DNA of 64,000 nt from Diphasiastrum complanatum (GCA_029204225.1 CM055106.1:23777825-23841824), one strand, 5' to 3'; shown: positions 39,505-52,809, counted from the first letter of the stretch. Made by a program: numbers and translations. The notes: a model not told the origin generated them from the sequence alone.

Positions 39505-41311
39505 CTTGATAGGAGCAGTACCAATACGTCAATGCCAATATAGGCTCAATCCTAAGTATTCATTGCTGGTGAAGGATAAACTTGACAAATTCTTGAAGTC
39601 AAAAATTATTTATCCAGTACTAAGTAGTGAATGAGTTTTGTCAATAGTAGTTGTTCCAAAAAAGAAGACCGAGTTTGCCAAGACTATCAGAAGCTTAATG
39701 CTGTGACTCATAAAGATCATCATCCTTTACCTTTTACTGATATGATTCTTGATCAAGTTGCCGGAAATGAAAGATACAGCTTCCTTGATGGATTCTCTGG
39801 TTACAACTAGGTACCTATCCGCGAAGAGAACCAATCCAAAACAACTTTCACAACTGATTGGGGTACTTACGCCTATCAGAAGATGTCGTTCGGACTGTGT
39901 AACGAGCCAGCCACATTTCAAAGAATGATGACTGTTATTTTTCAAGAATATTTACGTGTATTCATAAAAATCTTTACGGATGAGTTCTGTGTTTACAGCT
40001 CAGAAGCCACTCATCTTTCAAAGTTGTAGAAGACATTGTAGAGATGCAGAGAGACTTCATTGTGTCTCTATCCTGAGAAGTGTTATTTTGGCATGCCAGA
40101 AGAAATACTCCTCGGACACAAAATATCAATGAGAGAAATTGAAGGTGATAAAAATAAGGTGAAAATTATAAAGAATTTGAAAGAGCCAACAAATTTGCGA
40201 GAACTCAGACGATTTTTGGGTCACATTGGTTATTATAGAAGGTTCATTCAAGACCATGCATCTATTGTTGATCCGCTAACACATTTATTAAACAAAGATA
40301 TTTATTACGAATGGTCTGCTGATTTCCCACAATCATTTGAGTTACCGAAGCAGAAACTCTTGGACGTCCCAATTTTGAGACCTCCTAATTGAATAAGAAC
40401 ATTTTATGTTTATGTGGATGTTTTGTCATTCACAATTAGAGTTACCTTAAGTCAGAAAAACAATGAAAAATGAGACTATCCTATCTACTATGCAGTTAAG
40501 ACTTTTCAGAAAAGAACTATTTGGCGACGGAATGTGAAGGACTTGGAATGACTTCTTCAATGAAGAAGTTTCGACATTATTTGCTAGGATATTCTTTTAT
40601 CCATGTCGATCATTATGCACTAAAGCATCTGGTAAATAAACCAAATCTTTCAGGCTGAATAAGTAGATGGGTGCTTTTGCTGCAGGAATTTGATTACCAA
40701 GTGGAGGTGCACCAAGGAAGTACCACACTAATACAGACTATTTATCTCGCTTAAATACTATATCTGTTACTAACAATTTAGGTGATGAATTTCCTGATGA
40801 AAATATTATATTATTATATGCTAAAGATTCATTATATCCGGACATAATAGATTACCTTCAAAATTAAAATTATCCTCTTCTTTTTTATCTTGAACAAAAG
40901 ACGGTCTTCCAACACAAGGTTGTCGTATACAATAATGTACTTTATAAAATGGGACCTGGTGGACACTTTGCAGTAGTGAATATTATAAAGAAGATCCTAA
41001 ATGCTAAATATTGGTGGCCAACGATGTACAAAGATGTTGCAACATTTGTAAAAACTTGTGATCCTTGTCAACGAGTTGGGAAACCAACTCCTTCAATGTA
41101 TTGGCCACTTATGCCGATACTTCCACTTGCACCATTTGAAAAATGGGGCATTGACTTTGTTGGATCGATTAAGCCTGTCACTTGCTATACTAAAAGAAGT
41201 TCTATTCTTGTAGCAACTGACTATGCGACTAAGATGGTTGAAGCTAAAGCTACGAAGAGGAATGATGCAAAAACTATTACAGAGTTTCTCTTCCGGAATG
41301 TTATAACCTGT
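39505..41311 (+). pseudogene. Gypsy G1 pol: RT, RNase H, integrase N-terminal half
   Basis: RT reads YRLNPKYSLLVKDKLDKFL, HHPLPFTDMILDQVAGNERY, FLDGFSGYN, KTTFTTDWGTYAYQKMSFGL, CNEPATFQRMMTVIFQEYLR. The usual FVDD catalytic box is IFTDEFCVYS at 39970-39993 (second Asp to Glu). LREL..FLGHIGYYRRFIQ ends RT at about 40245. The RNase H region (40396-40760) is full of stops. Integrase shows GPGGHFAVVNIIKKIL, CDPCQRVGKP, WGIDFVGSI (first Asp) and [16 protein letters not shown]. It breaks at about 41311 before the second catalytic Asp. Confidence 0.9.
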
Positions 41312-41319
41312 GGCAATTA

Positions 41320-42523
41320 CGGGTCAATGGCCACTACCTCCCCTACCCTCGAAGATCTAAATGGGCAGAGTGTGGCACCCCCTGGAGAAAATTACGATCA
41401 AAACAAAGAATTGGCCAAGAATAGAATCAAAATATGGGTGGAGAACGGATGTAGACGCTAGGAGTGTAAAAATAACAACAAATAAGGATGCTAAAACACT
41501 TGAAATGATGAGGAAAACAATAGATTATGATCTTATAAGATTAGCACAAGTTGAACCATCAAAATCCATCAAAAATCTATGCTTGAACCTCACTAAATGG
41601 CCCAAATCCTTGAAGAAGCCTTCACACGTGTGAAAGTAAAGCCTCCCACAGTCTGAGTACTGTACACCAGACCTACATTCAATCCTATAATAATTAGTAA
41701 TCACAAGAACTCAAACAATTATGAACATAGAGAGCAATTGCACCATTATGAGAGAAAAATCATGAAATTGCTTGATTGATTTTGGTGAGATATCATCACC
41801 TATATATACATGATCCATCACGATTTTGGGTAGGTATGAGTAGCCCTAAACCTATCCCTAATGCTAATTTTGGTGGATCTTTCATCCCTACCAAGTTAGG
41901 GTTGGAATCTTGGAGATCCCTCAACAATGCAAAAACTACCAAAAATAGCTCCTATTTTTTTTTTTTTGTATCTAAGCATAGTTTGGACTCATTCCAAAGG
42001 TTCTAACACTTAGGTCTACTTGAAAACATCCTTATGAATGGAATCCTATGCTATTTGGCATGCGTGACAAGCCACATCATGACCATCTAACTATTTACAA
42101 GTCATATGACCAAAACTAGTCAAGCTAGAATTGTGAATTTTTAACAAGGAGGGCACTCGTTCAGTTCTCACAACATTACCTCGCCTACCCAGATCCAACA
42201 CCCACGCGGTCGCAACCTACGCTCGAGACTTAGAATTTTTGATGGAAGTCCCCACCAAATGGGACAACTTTTGGCCAACTATTTGTTTTGATCCCAATAC
42301 CGCCCTGGTCTCAGAAAAGATTGAAGATCAACTAACAGTGGTGAGAGTGTACTATAGAGCGGGCTTGCTTGACGATCCCTGGCCAAGCAGATTCCAACAA
42401 TGGATCGACCAAGCCTGGCTCCCAGGTGTACATAAGTCCTTTCATACTCAGAAGAACAAGAAAAATCTATCAAGATTGGAATTCATGGAGGACGTCATAA
42501 GATATCTCATCCATCAGAGGTGA
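41320..42523 (+). pseudogene. Unidentified ORF split by a solo LTR
   Basis: If the solo LTR (41465-42146) and one copy of its target-site duplication are disregarded, coding before it (NYDQNKELAKNRIKIWVENG) runs in frame, past one TAG, into EGTRSVLTTLPRLPRSNTHA, then VATYARDLEFLMEVPTKWDN, FDPNTALVSEKIEDQLTVVR and DPWPSRFQQWIDQAWLPGVH, ending at 42523. The last 125 residues are open. The composition looks protein-coding. It ends about 30 bases before a G2-type LTR start. I do not recognise the family; it may be a gag-like or accessory ORF of a G2-lineage element. Confidence 0.55.
41465..42146 (+). mobile_element. Solo LTR, family J, with AGGAG target-site duplication
   Basis: 682 bases from TGTAAAAATAACAAC to GTGAATTTTTAACA, flanked by AGGAG at 41460-41464 and 42147-42151. 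CACACGTGTG at 41623-41632 and CTATATATACATG near 41803. It has the same length as 37861-38542, with a different target site, so it was an independent insertion followed by internal deletion. Confidence 0.95.
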
Positions 42524-42554
42524 ACGAAGAGGACCTTGTACTAAACCGGCAGAG

Positions 42555-44148
<1,594 letters not shown>

Positions 44149-44454
44149 TTAGTAAAATACAAGACAAGTTTGCACTAATCATTTAGCTAGTTACCCTGTC
44201 TCAAAATCGTGTCTGGCAACTGAGCGTGATAGTACAAGACTCCACGTCATCGAGCTGCCAACTGCTAGCTCAAATTGTTTGTCTTTGGTTCTCCTTTTCT
44301 TTCCAAGTTATGTTCGTCATTTGGCTGTTGGGATGAACCTCGAACACTTTACCTTCAGCCTTTGCTTCGACCTCCGGGTTGTGTTTGATCTCCAAGTCGT
44401 ATTCGACCTTTCATTCGGCCTTCGAGATCTTTTGGTGAATATTCTTGTGTAGAT

Positions 44455-44735
44455 GATGCTAGGTTCATTTATCCATTGGTGCACTATATTTGTGATATCT
44501 TGCAATCTTGTCTGTAGAATGCTTATTTTATGTTATTTTTTTATCCTTACGTGTGAAATACAATAGCTTACGATCTTTGTACGGATAGCAACTTCATCAT
44601 ATCATATGTTTGATGTTTGATTAGGTTCTTATTGAGTTTGCATCTCTTTCATACAGTAGATGTTGAGTTTTCTACATTGGCAACGTTGGTAGAGTTGATC
44701 CATTTCTAAACATAGATCAGATTATGGAATTGGAT
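44455..44735 (+). mobile_element. Copia family A LTR fragment
   Basis: TTCATTTATCCATTGGTGCACTA, GATATCTTGCAATCTTGTCTGT and CAGTAGATGTTGAG match 8885-9175 with clear divergence. The CACACGTGTG box has decayed to TTACGTGTG. Confidence 0.65.
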
Positions 44736-44794
44736 CTTAATTCATTTGAATTTCTTCACAGTTGAAAGCCTCTGATTTCTGATTGATGAAATAA

Positions 44795-45240
44795 ACAATT
44801 GTTCTTCTCAAAAATTCATCGATAAATACAATAAACTACTTTGCACCAACCAACAATAATGTTTACATTAGGCCACAAATATCTGAATGAACGATATCCA
44901 ATACATCTATCGATGGGTGCTTATGACTTGACCTAAATGAAATCCTACTATACTTTTCGACAATGCAACTTTGACAGGCTGGGAAGTTGATTTTTTTATA
45001 GGGATAATCGAGATCAAATACTAAAGATTGTCTAAGCATGTTCGATACATAATTAAAGTGACCTAGCCTATAGTGCCAAAGTAGTGCTTTATTAACTAGA
45101 TTTGAACTGAAATATTCAAGGCTTGCTTTGTGTCAGAATAACAATGAATCAATCTATGTAAGTATCCATGCCTCTTTCTGAGTGCAAGAGTCTTATTCGT
45201 CCTATTGACAATTATGCATTGCTCAACTTCTTGAAGTCAA
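44795..45240 (-). pseudogene. Copia integrase zinc-binding fragment
   Basis: Minus strand reads LWHYRLGHFNYVSNMLRQSL, INFPACQSCIVEKYSRISFR, HPSIDVLDIVHSDICG and a frameshifted KFIVFIDEF. This has the HHCC zinc motif (H...H...C..C) and the first catalytic Asp of copia integrase, from a family distinct from A, B and C. Stops and frameshifts interrupt it. It was found by direct reading; no long ORF marks it. Confidence 0.8.
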
Positions 45241-45630
45241 GCTCAAGACTTGAATTTCATAGATTTTTCTAACTTTTTGTGAGATTCCTTTGAAATCTGC
45301 AATAATTATAGAAGATATGAAACTATCAATCTTTTGTTTATGTTTTTAGATAGCAAAAAATATTGAATATATGTAGAAGCAACAACACATTGACTATTTT
45401 AAATTTCTAAAATACTCGTACACTTCTTTTATATCATATGAAAAATATATAAATTTATTTTTTGACAAATACTTATTATAATTAACATAACCATAACTAT
45501 ACTGCCCTTGTTAACTAATACATTTTTTTTCATGCATTTGCATAAAATTTTCTTTATGATGTTCTTTTCTTTGAAAAAATAAACTCAATAACTTTAGTAT
45601 CTTAGTCACATAAGATACTTCAACAAGTGC

Positions 45631-45955
45631 AGCAAGTGAAGAAACAAATATATGTATAAACAAGTAAGTACTTCATTTACGTTATCAGCTTATATTCCTT
45701 TTGGTTCTATTATAAAGTCACTAAAATTAAAATTTTGATAACAATGAGAAATATAAAGAAAAATGTGTAATAGCTAAAAAAGAAATTCTATGCAACAAGT
45801 GAAGAAACAAATATATGTATAAACAAGTACTTCATGTACGTTATTAGCTTATATTCCTTTTGGTTCTATTATAAAGTCACTAGAATTAAAATTTTGAGAA
45901 CGATGAGAAATATAAAGAAAAATGTGTAATAGCTAAAAAAGAAATTATGCTCTAA
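45631..45955 (+). repeat. Two tandem ~160-bp units
   Basis: GAAGAAACAAATATATGTAT starts at 45638 and again at 45801. The intervening sequence (TTCCTTTTGGTTCTATTATA, AATGTGTAATAGCTAAAAAA) is repeated almost perfectly. The units differ by about a dozen changes. Confidence 0.92.
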
Positions 45956-46559
45956 AAAAGAATTTTGTCCAAGTTCTAACTAGTATGAAATCAATTTGTG
46001 AAACTTTGTCTTGTAGTTGTGAGAAAAATAAATTTATCATACATAGAGAAGGAAATAAAAACCATTCTCTCATAGTTGATGAATAAAGCATTTGAATAAT
46101 GGGTATATATTCAAAAATTCTAGATTGTATAAGTTATGTGATTTTATCTTGCCAAATTGAATACAGTCACTTTTGAATTTACGCATGGTCTTTCACAAAA
46201 TTGCCAATGGAATTTTTATATTTACAGTAACTACATACACAAGTTTTCTTGTCCCAACAAAGTTACATTTTCTCATAAAATAAAAATGTGAACATTAAAT
46301 ATGAAAATATTAACACTATAGTCACAAAATGCGCACAAAAGTGTGCATTTCAAACACTTATTCAAAAAATCATATCTCATAAACTAAGATGAATCACATC
46401 AAATTCTTTCACATGTATGTTTTTCATATTACCAATTAAAAATTTTGAGACCTTCATTTTGAGCAATTTATATGTAAGATATGATGTGTCAAACATGTGG
46501 GGGTACTGATGAAACTTCAATATTTTCATATATGAGACTACATTATTGTTAATTTTACA

Positions 46560-47075
46560 TTCAATTTGTTGTCCGTCTACTCTTAAAAATCCTATATGAT
46601 TATAGAAACACGCCTATCATTTTTTTTTTGAATTTTGAGGTCTATAGAGATAGATACGTGCATCCAAAGTTACCCATTTAAGTGTTGATAAAAATCACCA
46701 AAACTGACAGTATCATATTTGAGTGTATAACACCATGATTTTAACAATATTTTTTGGGTTGTTTACTTTAAAAAATATTATATGACCATAGAAACATGTC
46801 TCTCAATTTTCTTTATATGTGCATCTAAAGCTACCATGCCAAGTGCTGAAAAGTGTTAAAAATTATTGAAATGTACTAAGAAGTTGTAGCTCTTTTGAAG
46901 GTGTTTTTTACAGCCCTTTATTTAGCTATCTACTTTCAATAATCCTTTACGACCATAGGAACATGTCTATTAAAAAAAATTAAATTTGGAATCCCCCAGA
47001 TATATATATATATATATATGTGCACCTAAAGTTACCATGTGAAGTGCTGAAAAGTGCTGAAAATTGAAGATTTTT
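46560..47075 (+). repeat. Three diverged ~170-bp tandem units
   Basis: Each unit has CTTT/CTTAAAAATCCTATATGA, CCATAGAAACATGTCTATCA, TGTGCATCTAAAGTTACCAT and AAGTGCTGAAAAGTG in the same order, near 46565, 46750 and 46920. They are strongly diverged, so old. Confidence 0.7.
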
Positions 47076-48614
47076 GGGAGTAAATTGCCATCAATTGAGA
47101 GAGAGAAAATTTAAGTCTTCCAATAACACAATGAAGAGTCAAGTTTAGTTCCACATACAATTGAAAGATTGAAATTTTAATCATTTGATGGCATGCTATG
47201 TCTCGTCAAGTGACCAAGGGTTTTATGCACACTTTTGTCCGGATGTGCACAAAAGTGAGTTGAAAATAACTCTAGTGTTAAGTCTAATTTAATCTTGCAC
47301 GGTTTGGATTTTTACCATCAAATTCTTGTAGCTAGACTTGCAATTCTAGTTGTTTTTGCTACATGGGATACTAGGTGTTGTTCATAATTTGCTATATGCA
47401 TTGTTAGTCGTGTAAGATTGAGGGACTAAGATTAAAAATCCATTCTCAATCACACTTTTGATTACATTGGATTCTCTTTTTTCCAAAGGTATTTTGTTCA
47501 TTACACGTGTTGGGTGAGCTCAAAACTCACCACTCAAGAATTTGCATTTACTATGTGTGGCCAACAATGCATCATCAAGGATTTCCACTCTTCATCATAG
47601 CTACTCTTGATCAGAATTTTCAGACATGTTCTTTGAGTACAAGTATTCCCTTTTTGAGAGGGCAGGACCTATGTGGATCTACACCCAGCACTTGTTTTAC
47701 AAATGCACCAATGAATGGTGCAAACTTTTTGATTGGAAATAGATTTGCAGGACAAGCAATAGGTGAAGTGATGATAGTAATCAGGAAGCTATGATAAGTG
47801 CCAAATTAGCAGTTTGTTTCTCTTATATGTCCCCTGCAAGGACCTCAAGCAGAAGTAAGGCTTTGAAGAACAAACTAGCAATGTGACATAAATGGGTAGA
47901 GTGAATGAAGTCAGAAAAGGATAACCTGAATCCAAAAGCAAAGAGAAGGCTATGGCTTTCAGTTTTTGCTCTATTCAATGTCTTTTATTTTCACTCCTTG
48001 CTTGTTTTCAGAACATCCCATAAATTTCAGTTTTGTGCCTCTGGCTATTCTGTGTAGTTTCACCCTTGCCAAATTGAATCCTCTCAATTCTGGAAAAGCC
48101 ACAAATGAATCACTCTGTGAATATGACAGATTTGGCAACCCCAAAAACAGGTTTCAACAAAGTTCACCCAAGCCTGCAAACTAGAAAACAGAAATCTCAT
48201 ATGCTTTTTATTTGGAAAGCTCAGCGCAACCTGAGAGCCATATTTTAGCATAAAAACATGGTTGTTCAAAGCAAAGCAGATGGCAAGCAGCTCTAAGAGT
48301 ATCCCATCATCTTGCTTGCTGAATTCAAAGAGTCAAACTTCTGTACAAAGTTACCTAACAATGCGTTACTATCTTAAGTATAATGAATTTGTAATTTTAT
48401 GTGTACAATCTTCTCACCTATGAAGCAAAACTGATTTACACTGTACACTTTGGAGTGATTACAAGTTTTCCAGCTATTCCTTTTGAGCCTGAGCCATCAT
48501 CAGTTGAAGGCCGAAAACCAATGCTGAAAACCAGGTCCGTTTCTTACTTTTGGATCTTAAAAGCAGGTGAAGTTTGGCCTTATTAGGTGTTTAATAAGGT
48601 GAACATATTTGTAA
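47076..48614. other. 3' flank of the CDF-like gene
   Basis: No convincing ORF; 47507-47794 has no family resemblance. On the minus strand an AATAAA lies at 48212-48207, about 400 bases after the stop codon, so it may be a polyadenylation signal. Confidence 0.5.
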
Positions 48615-50278
48615 TCAATTGGTCTCTCGGAAAGCTGCAGATCTTGCCAGTGCTGCAGGATTTGCAGTTAGGAAATTAGCAGGATGGTTGTCATGTTGGT
48701 TTCCTTGCTTTGGCTGAAATGCCTTGAGCATACTTCTTGATGTTATCGATTCAGGTTGTTTGGCAGCTGCAAGTATGGCCATGATCGAGCTTCGTGCTGC
48801 TTCTTCTCCTGGGCCAGTTAATCTTTGGGTCTTGGGAGCCCAAAGAGAGCCTGCATTTTCGTCCTGATATGGAGTCGATTCAGAGCGTGGATGCTTTCCT
48901 AGCACCGGCATTGTGGTGGCAAGCTCTGCAGATTTCACTTTTGCAGCCGCTGCAGCCGCTGCAGCTGCAGCAGCGATGGCAGCAGCAGCGGCTGCTCCAA
49001 GAGACATGTTCCAGGCCCCGCTCCAACCAGATGAGAGCCGTGGAGCTGGAGGACAGGCCTGTATTCCTGCCCGTTTATTACTGGCATCAGCATCTGATCC
49101 AGGTAATGCAGAAATGGCTACTTCTGAGGCTGCAAGGGAAGAATCGATCCACCTCATGTTACACAGCAATGGCCAAGTGCCATGCAAAGGAGAAACGGGT
49201 GATCCACCTGGCCATCCACCCCATCCAGCACCGTCTTTGAGGTCCGTTTTTTGACTTCTTACATGACTTGGTTTCTGCGACGCTTGATTGCATGTCGCAA
49301 CAGCTTGTGCTGAACTAGCTTTCTGATTCATGCTCTCTGGAGAAGCTGAAAGCAAAGAGCGCATATCTTGTGTGAAAACAGGTGTCAAAGGAAAATCTAC
49401 GCCTTCAGGAAAAGCGCAAGAAATAAGCCGTTGAGCTGCTTCCATTGCGTCGGCTCTAACGTTGGGGAGCTGCACATGCCATTGCTGAACTGACACATGC
49501 TTATTTTTCCTCCGCCCTGCCCCTACTGGAACGTTTCTTAGCGATCCTCCTGCTGTCCAGTACCTCTGGCAATTCTTGCAGAAGTGGCGAGGCTGATTGA
49601 GATTGTAGTTGTTGTAGTAACAGAACTTTGTGTCCAGGCTCTCGCAGCGAGGGCATGAAACTGCTTTATCAGGCTTACGCCGCGCTCTTTCTTCTGATAC
49701 ACTGGACTGAGGATCTTCATCAGATTTTGCCTTGTCATCTCCTTCCCCTGATTTACTTTGTGGTTTCGCATCTGTAACTCCTGCTGCTGTTAAGGGATCA
49801 TCTGCAGCGGAAAAGCTTTCCACCTGCTTATCTTCTTTGTAGCCTCTGTTACTACTTGAAGAGCTCCTTATTTCCTCCGGCACCAGTGAAGGGAATCTCT
49901 CATCTTCCTCAGGACTAGACAGATACTGAGACTCCTTTTCCTGAAGCAAATTCAATATTGCATCAACTTAATACCACAATTTGGCCATGAGCCCAAAAGG
50001 CATAGTTGGAAAGGCAGACAGAAGCAGATATGTAGCAACTGCAGATATAAAAGTGCAAAAACAAAATCTCATACCGGCGCGTCGGAGGATTTGAAATCCG
50101 TCAGACTTATAGATCTTGCATTCATGGGGTTCTCTGTATTCACTTCTATGTCCGGGTTTATATAAAGAGGAAGAGCGATGGTCTTCCCAAACAGCTTAAT
50201 CGCCATCTCAGGCATGACTATCTTTTCATTGATATCACGTCGCTCCTCCATCATCCATTTCCTTACTTTCGACATCAT
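48615..50278 (-). CDS. CDF: CDF-type Dof zinc-finger transcription factor (two exons)
   Basis: Exon 1 is 50278-50075 and exon 2 is 49940-48615. The intron (50074-49941, 134 bp) has a GTATGA donor and a TTGCTTCAG acceptor, phase 0. The predicted protein is 509 residues. The first in-frame ATG pair is at 50278; a stop lies just upstream. Domains: N-terminal CDF motif AIKLFGKTI (26-34); Dof finger CX2CX21CX2C with C164, C167, C189, C192 and the CDF-type [21 protein letters not shown]-terminal GIQACPPAP...GWSGAWN (about 359-379), LGKHPRSES (415-423) and SLWAPKTQR...EEAARSSI (433-454). In angiosperms, CDFs bind AAAG sites, repress flowering genes such as CONSTANS, and are degraded through FKF1/GIGANTEA; those roles here are inferred. 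Oddity: an A6-I-A11 tract at 384-401. It is the only apparently intact host gene in the window. Confidence 0.93.
48942..48995 (-). repeat. Poly-alanine tract in CDF C-terminal region
   Basis: Eighteen codons encode A6-I-A11 right after [11 protein letters not shown]. Codon use is mixed GCN rather than one pure triplet, so it is not a simple microsatellite. Confidence 0.9.
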
Positions 50279-50536
50279 TCGAGAGTCTTTCTCTTCACTA
50301 TCTTTCACAATTACCAAATATCACAAACGATAACAGTACTAGTACAGGAGCTTATCCCATGCGTCAAAGAACTTATCCAGCAAATTTACATGCAGCAATT
50401 GGGGAACTCCCTTGTGAAACCATATAATCTATTATCTATAAGGCATAAACCTCAATCGCTTACTCCATCCTCCAACAGGATTCTCAAAGACACACAAACA
50501 GGATCACCTTTACCTAAACACAGCCAGATTGTGAAT

Positions 50537-50549
50537 TCCTTATATAGAA
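50537..50549 (-). promoter_or_regulatory. TATA box of the CDF-like gene
   Basis: Minus strand TTCTATATAAGGA lies about 260 bases before the ATG, which would give a 5' UTR of about 230 bases. Confidence 0.5.
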
Positions 50550-51231
50550 CTACTTTCCAAAGATCATAAAATGCCAAAAGAAACTTACTGCCCAGTATGA
50601 AAAGTACTGTCCAATTAAGATCATGAAATCCAAGAAGATACTTGCAAGCCCAGTATGACTTTTTGAAGAATATTCAATCCTCACACATCCAGAGACAAGA
50701 ACTCCATCCTCAAACCATGGCCACAGTAACATATGCAGGCCAATGTGCAAATTCTTCTCAAAACACACTGCAATACCCACAAGACGATAACCCAACAAAC
50801 TGAATACCCCAAGCATCACATGACAACCATATCCAAGCAAATCTTAACCATTTTGTCTGAAAACTTTGCTTAAACTCACTGATTCTCAAGCACTAACAGA
50901 GCAAATAATCACTAATTACCTCAAAAAGAAACAACACAACAATGCCCAGCAAAAGTATTTAAGCATGTAGCTGCTGATTCATAGATCTTTGGCAGGATGA
51001 AGACAAATTAATGACGATCCAAGGTTTTGAGGTAGGACATAGATGGATGGATGGATGGATAAAGAATTCCAGATTAGCATCGAGGATCTACGAAGGAGAC
51101 AACAGTAGGATCTGAGCCACAAAAAATAAAAAAGGAAAAGCCCCCAAAAGCAAGGGCTGCCAAGAGTCTCAAAACGTGTTTCAGAAGTAGCCAGTAAAAG
51201 CTAACAACTCATCACCGTTCGATCTTGTCCT

Positions 51232-51397
51232 ACGTGGCAGATCTACCACGTGGCGAGATCTTGGCCATCCTGTCGAGCATCCTCTAAACCCACAAACGCG
51301 AAGAATAAATAAAGAGAAACTAGAGAAAGAGGAGAAATGAGAGCCAAGAGAAAATTGAACGAGCCCACAAGTGGCCTTTCGCTTTTGCTGACGTGGC
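51232..51397. promoter_or_regulatory. Three ACGTGGC (ABRE/G-box-like) motifs upstream of CDF
   Basis: ACGTGGC occurs at 51232-51238, 51248-51254 and 51391-51397, and CCACGTGG, a perfect G-box, at 51246-51253. They lie 950-1,120 bases upstream of the ATG. Function is inferred from motif knowledge only. Confidence 0.45.
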
Positions 51398-51432
51398 ACT
51401 CGGTGATTGGATGAAAGCCTAGCACAGAGGAG

Positions 51433-51527
51433 CCCCCCCCCCCCCCCCCCTCCCCCCAATTCAACATATGGCCTCCAACCGTCCTCACCCCCCAAGTTCA
51501 GCATGTGGCCTCGAACCATCCCAACCC
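51433..51527. repeat. C18 tract and two ~37-bp tandem units
   Basis: C18 (51433-51450), T, C6, then CCCCCAATTCAACATATGG and its near copy CCCCCAAGTTCAGCATGTGG in ~37-bp tandem units (about 51453-51489, 51490-51527). The minus strand is G-rich and could form a quadruplex. Confidence 0.8.
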
Positions 51528-52145
51528 CACCTTTTTCATTAAAAAGCAAATAATTAATTTAAGCAATTTTCTAGGCTGTGAAGCTTTGAATCTCTCTATA
51601 TTCATATTTTTTCATTTTTATAAGAGAAGTACCTTTTAGTCCTATAACATCTTCCCCTCCTTGCATTTACTATTTTATTTTATTTTATTTTTCTCTTGAA
51701 TCTTCCATTTGCTAATTGCCTCTTGGTTGCCATGGAAAGTTTTGTGTGTGGCTTGTTTGTTGTGTGGATGAGGGAGATTCAATGGGTCCCTTACACCCAT
51801 TAAAAAGGCCTAATAAATGTGTGAGGTGGATGGCTTTTCAATATCCCCTTCTCCTCTAACTTTTTGTGACAACTTAGTCCACCTTGCTTTTTTGAAACAT
51901 TGTCTTGGGTTGGAAAGGCATACATACAATGTCAAACATCAAGCATGGGAAAAAAAATGGAAAAATTTTGTTTGAGGCACTTGCTTTATGTAACACATCA
52001 TACGACCATTTGGTGATGGAGACAACCAACCTTTTCAACCGATTGTCACTTTCTATATACAACTTACCTTGCGTGCTCATTGGGCCATGGGCTTATATGC
52101 ACAGGATGCAACAATACTTTCTACTTATTTATTTTCCAATCTTAT
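51528..52145. other. Intergenic sequence, no gene seen
   Basis: Contains an ATTTT repeat near 51670-51695 and no coding signal. Confidence 0.5.
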
Positions 52146-52690
52146 TTATTTACAGTATGTTGGGAATACCCCCAACAGCTGATCCGGCTGCTTCTTCTTG
52201 TCGTTGTTGAACTTCAAGATTCGACAATCCTGGATTTCGTGATTTGTCCTCTTGCAATATCTGTAGAAGAGTATTTTCTTGTTCTGAGCAGGTTGCTGAT
52301 TCTGGGTCTCATGTGATTGCTTCTGATTGTTGTCGACTTGTCGGCAAACAACTTTGTTCTTCTGTTGTTTCCTTGTGTTCTTTTTCATGAATAATGCCTG
52401 TGAGTCATTGATGGAGGATGAGGATGCTCCATTCCTTCTTGTTTCCTCCTGAAGCAACATGATTAAGACTCTGGTCAATGTTATATCTGACTGTGTGGTT
52501 ATCATCACCACCCAATTTTCATAAGAGGGATAATAAACTGGACAATAAGGTCATTACAGCATCAGAGTCTTTGACTACTGAACCTATTGCCGCCATCTGC
52601 TCTAATAGAGTCTTAAACTGATTAATGTAATTCTGAACAGAATCACTATCTAACATTCTGAGAAAGAAGAACTTGCTCCGTCAAAAAGTT
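52146..52690 (-). pseudogene. Copia gag fragment (family E)
   Basis: Minus strand reads FFLRMLDSDSVQNYINQFKT, LLEQMAAIGSVVKDSDAVMT, LLSSLLSLL, a frameshift, then a Gln/Lys-rich stretch and a zinc knuckle YRYCKRTNHEIQDC, in which the first Cys is Tyr. This is the UBN2-type copia Gag plus its C-terminal knuckle. The 5' end is cut off at about 52690, where gypsy sequence begins. Confidence 0.82.
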
Positions 52691-52809
52691 ACGTTACATA
52701 GATTTCAAATTTGAGTGTTTTCATTGGTCCATGTGTAAGAAAAATTTGTGAAAAAATATAAAAAGAATCTTTACAAAGGGCCTTTTGGATTTAGAACTCC
52801 TCTAATGAA

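Larger units (their letters stand above)
45300..47075. other. AT-rich intergenic stretch with tandem repeats
   Basis: No coding signal. It contains the two repeat fields listed separately and an (AT)n run near 47003-47020. Confidence 0.6.

Noticed and set aside
37861-42146. One intact element with LTRs at 37861-38542 and 41465-42146
   Set aside because: Each LTR has its own matching but different 5-bp target-site duplication on both sides, and neither is next to a PBS or PPT.
47507-47794. 95-codon ORF in the 3' flank of the CDF gene
   Set aside because: No domain, no conserved pattern; length is within chance.
48794-49254. Plus-strand ORFs of 148 and 113 codons
   Set aside because: They are antisense shadows of the GC-rich CDF exon 2.
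50075-50317. Start of CDF exon 1 at 50317
   Set aside because: The codon there is TTG, not ATG; a stop lies just upstream, so the ATG at 50278 is the more likely start.
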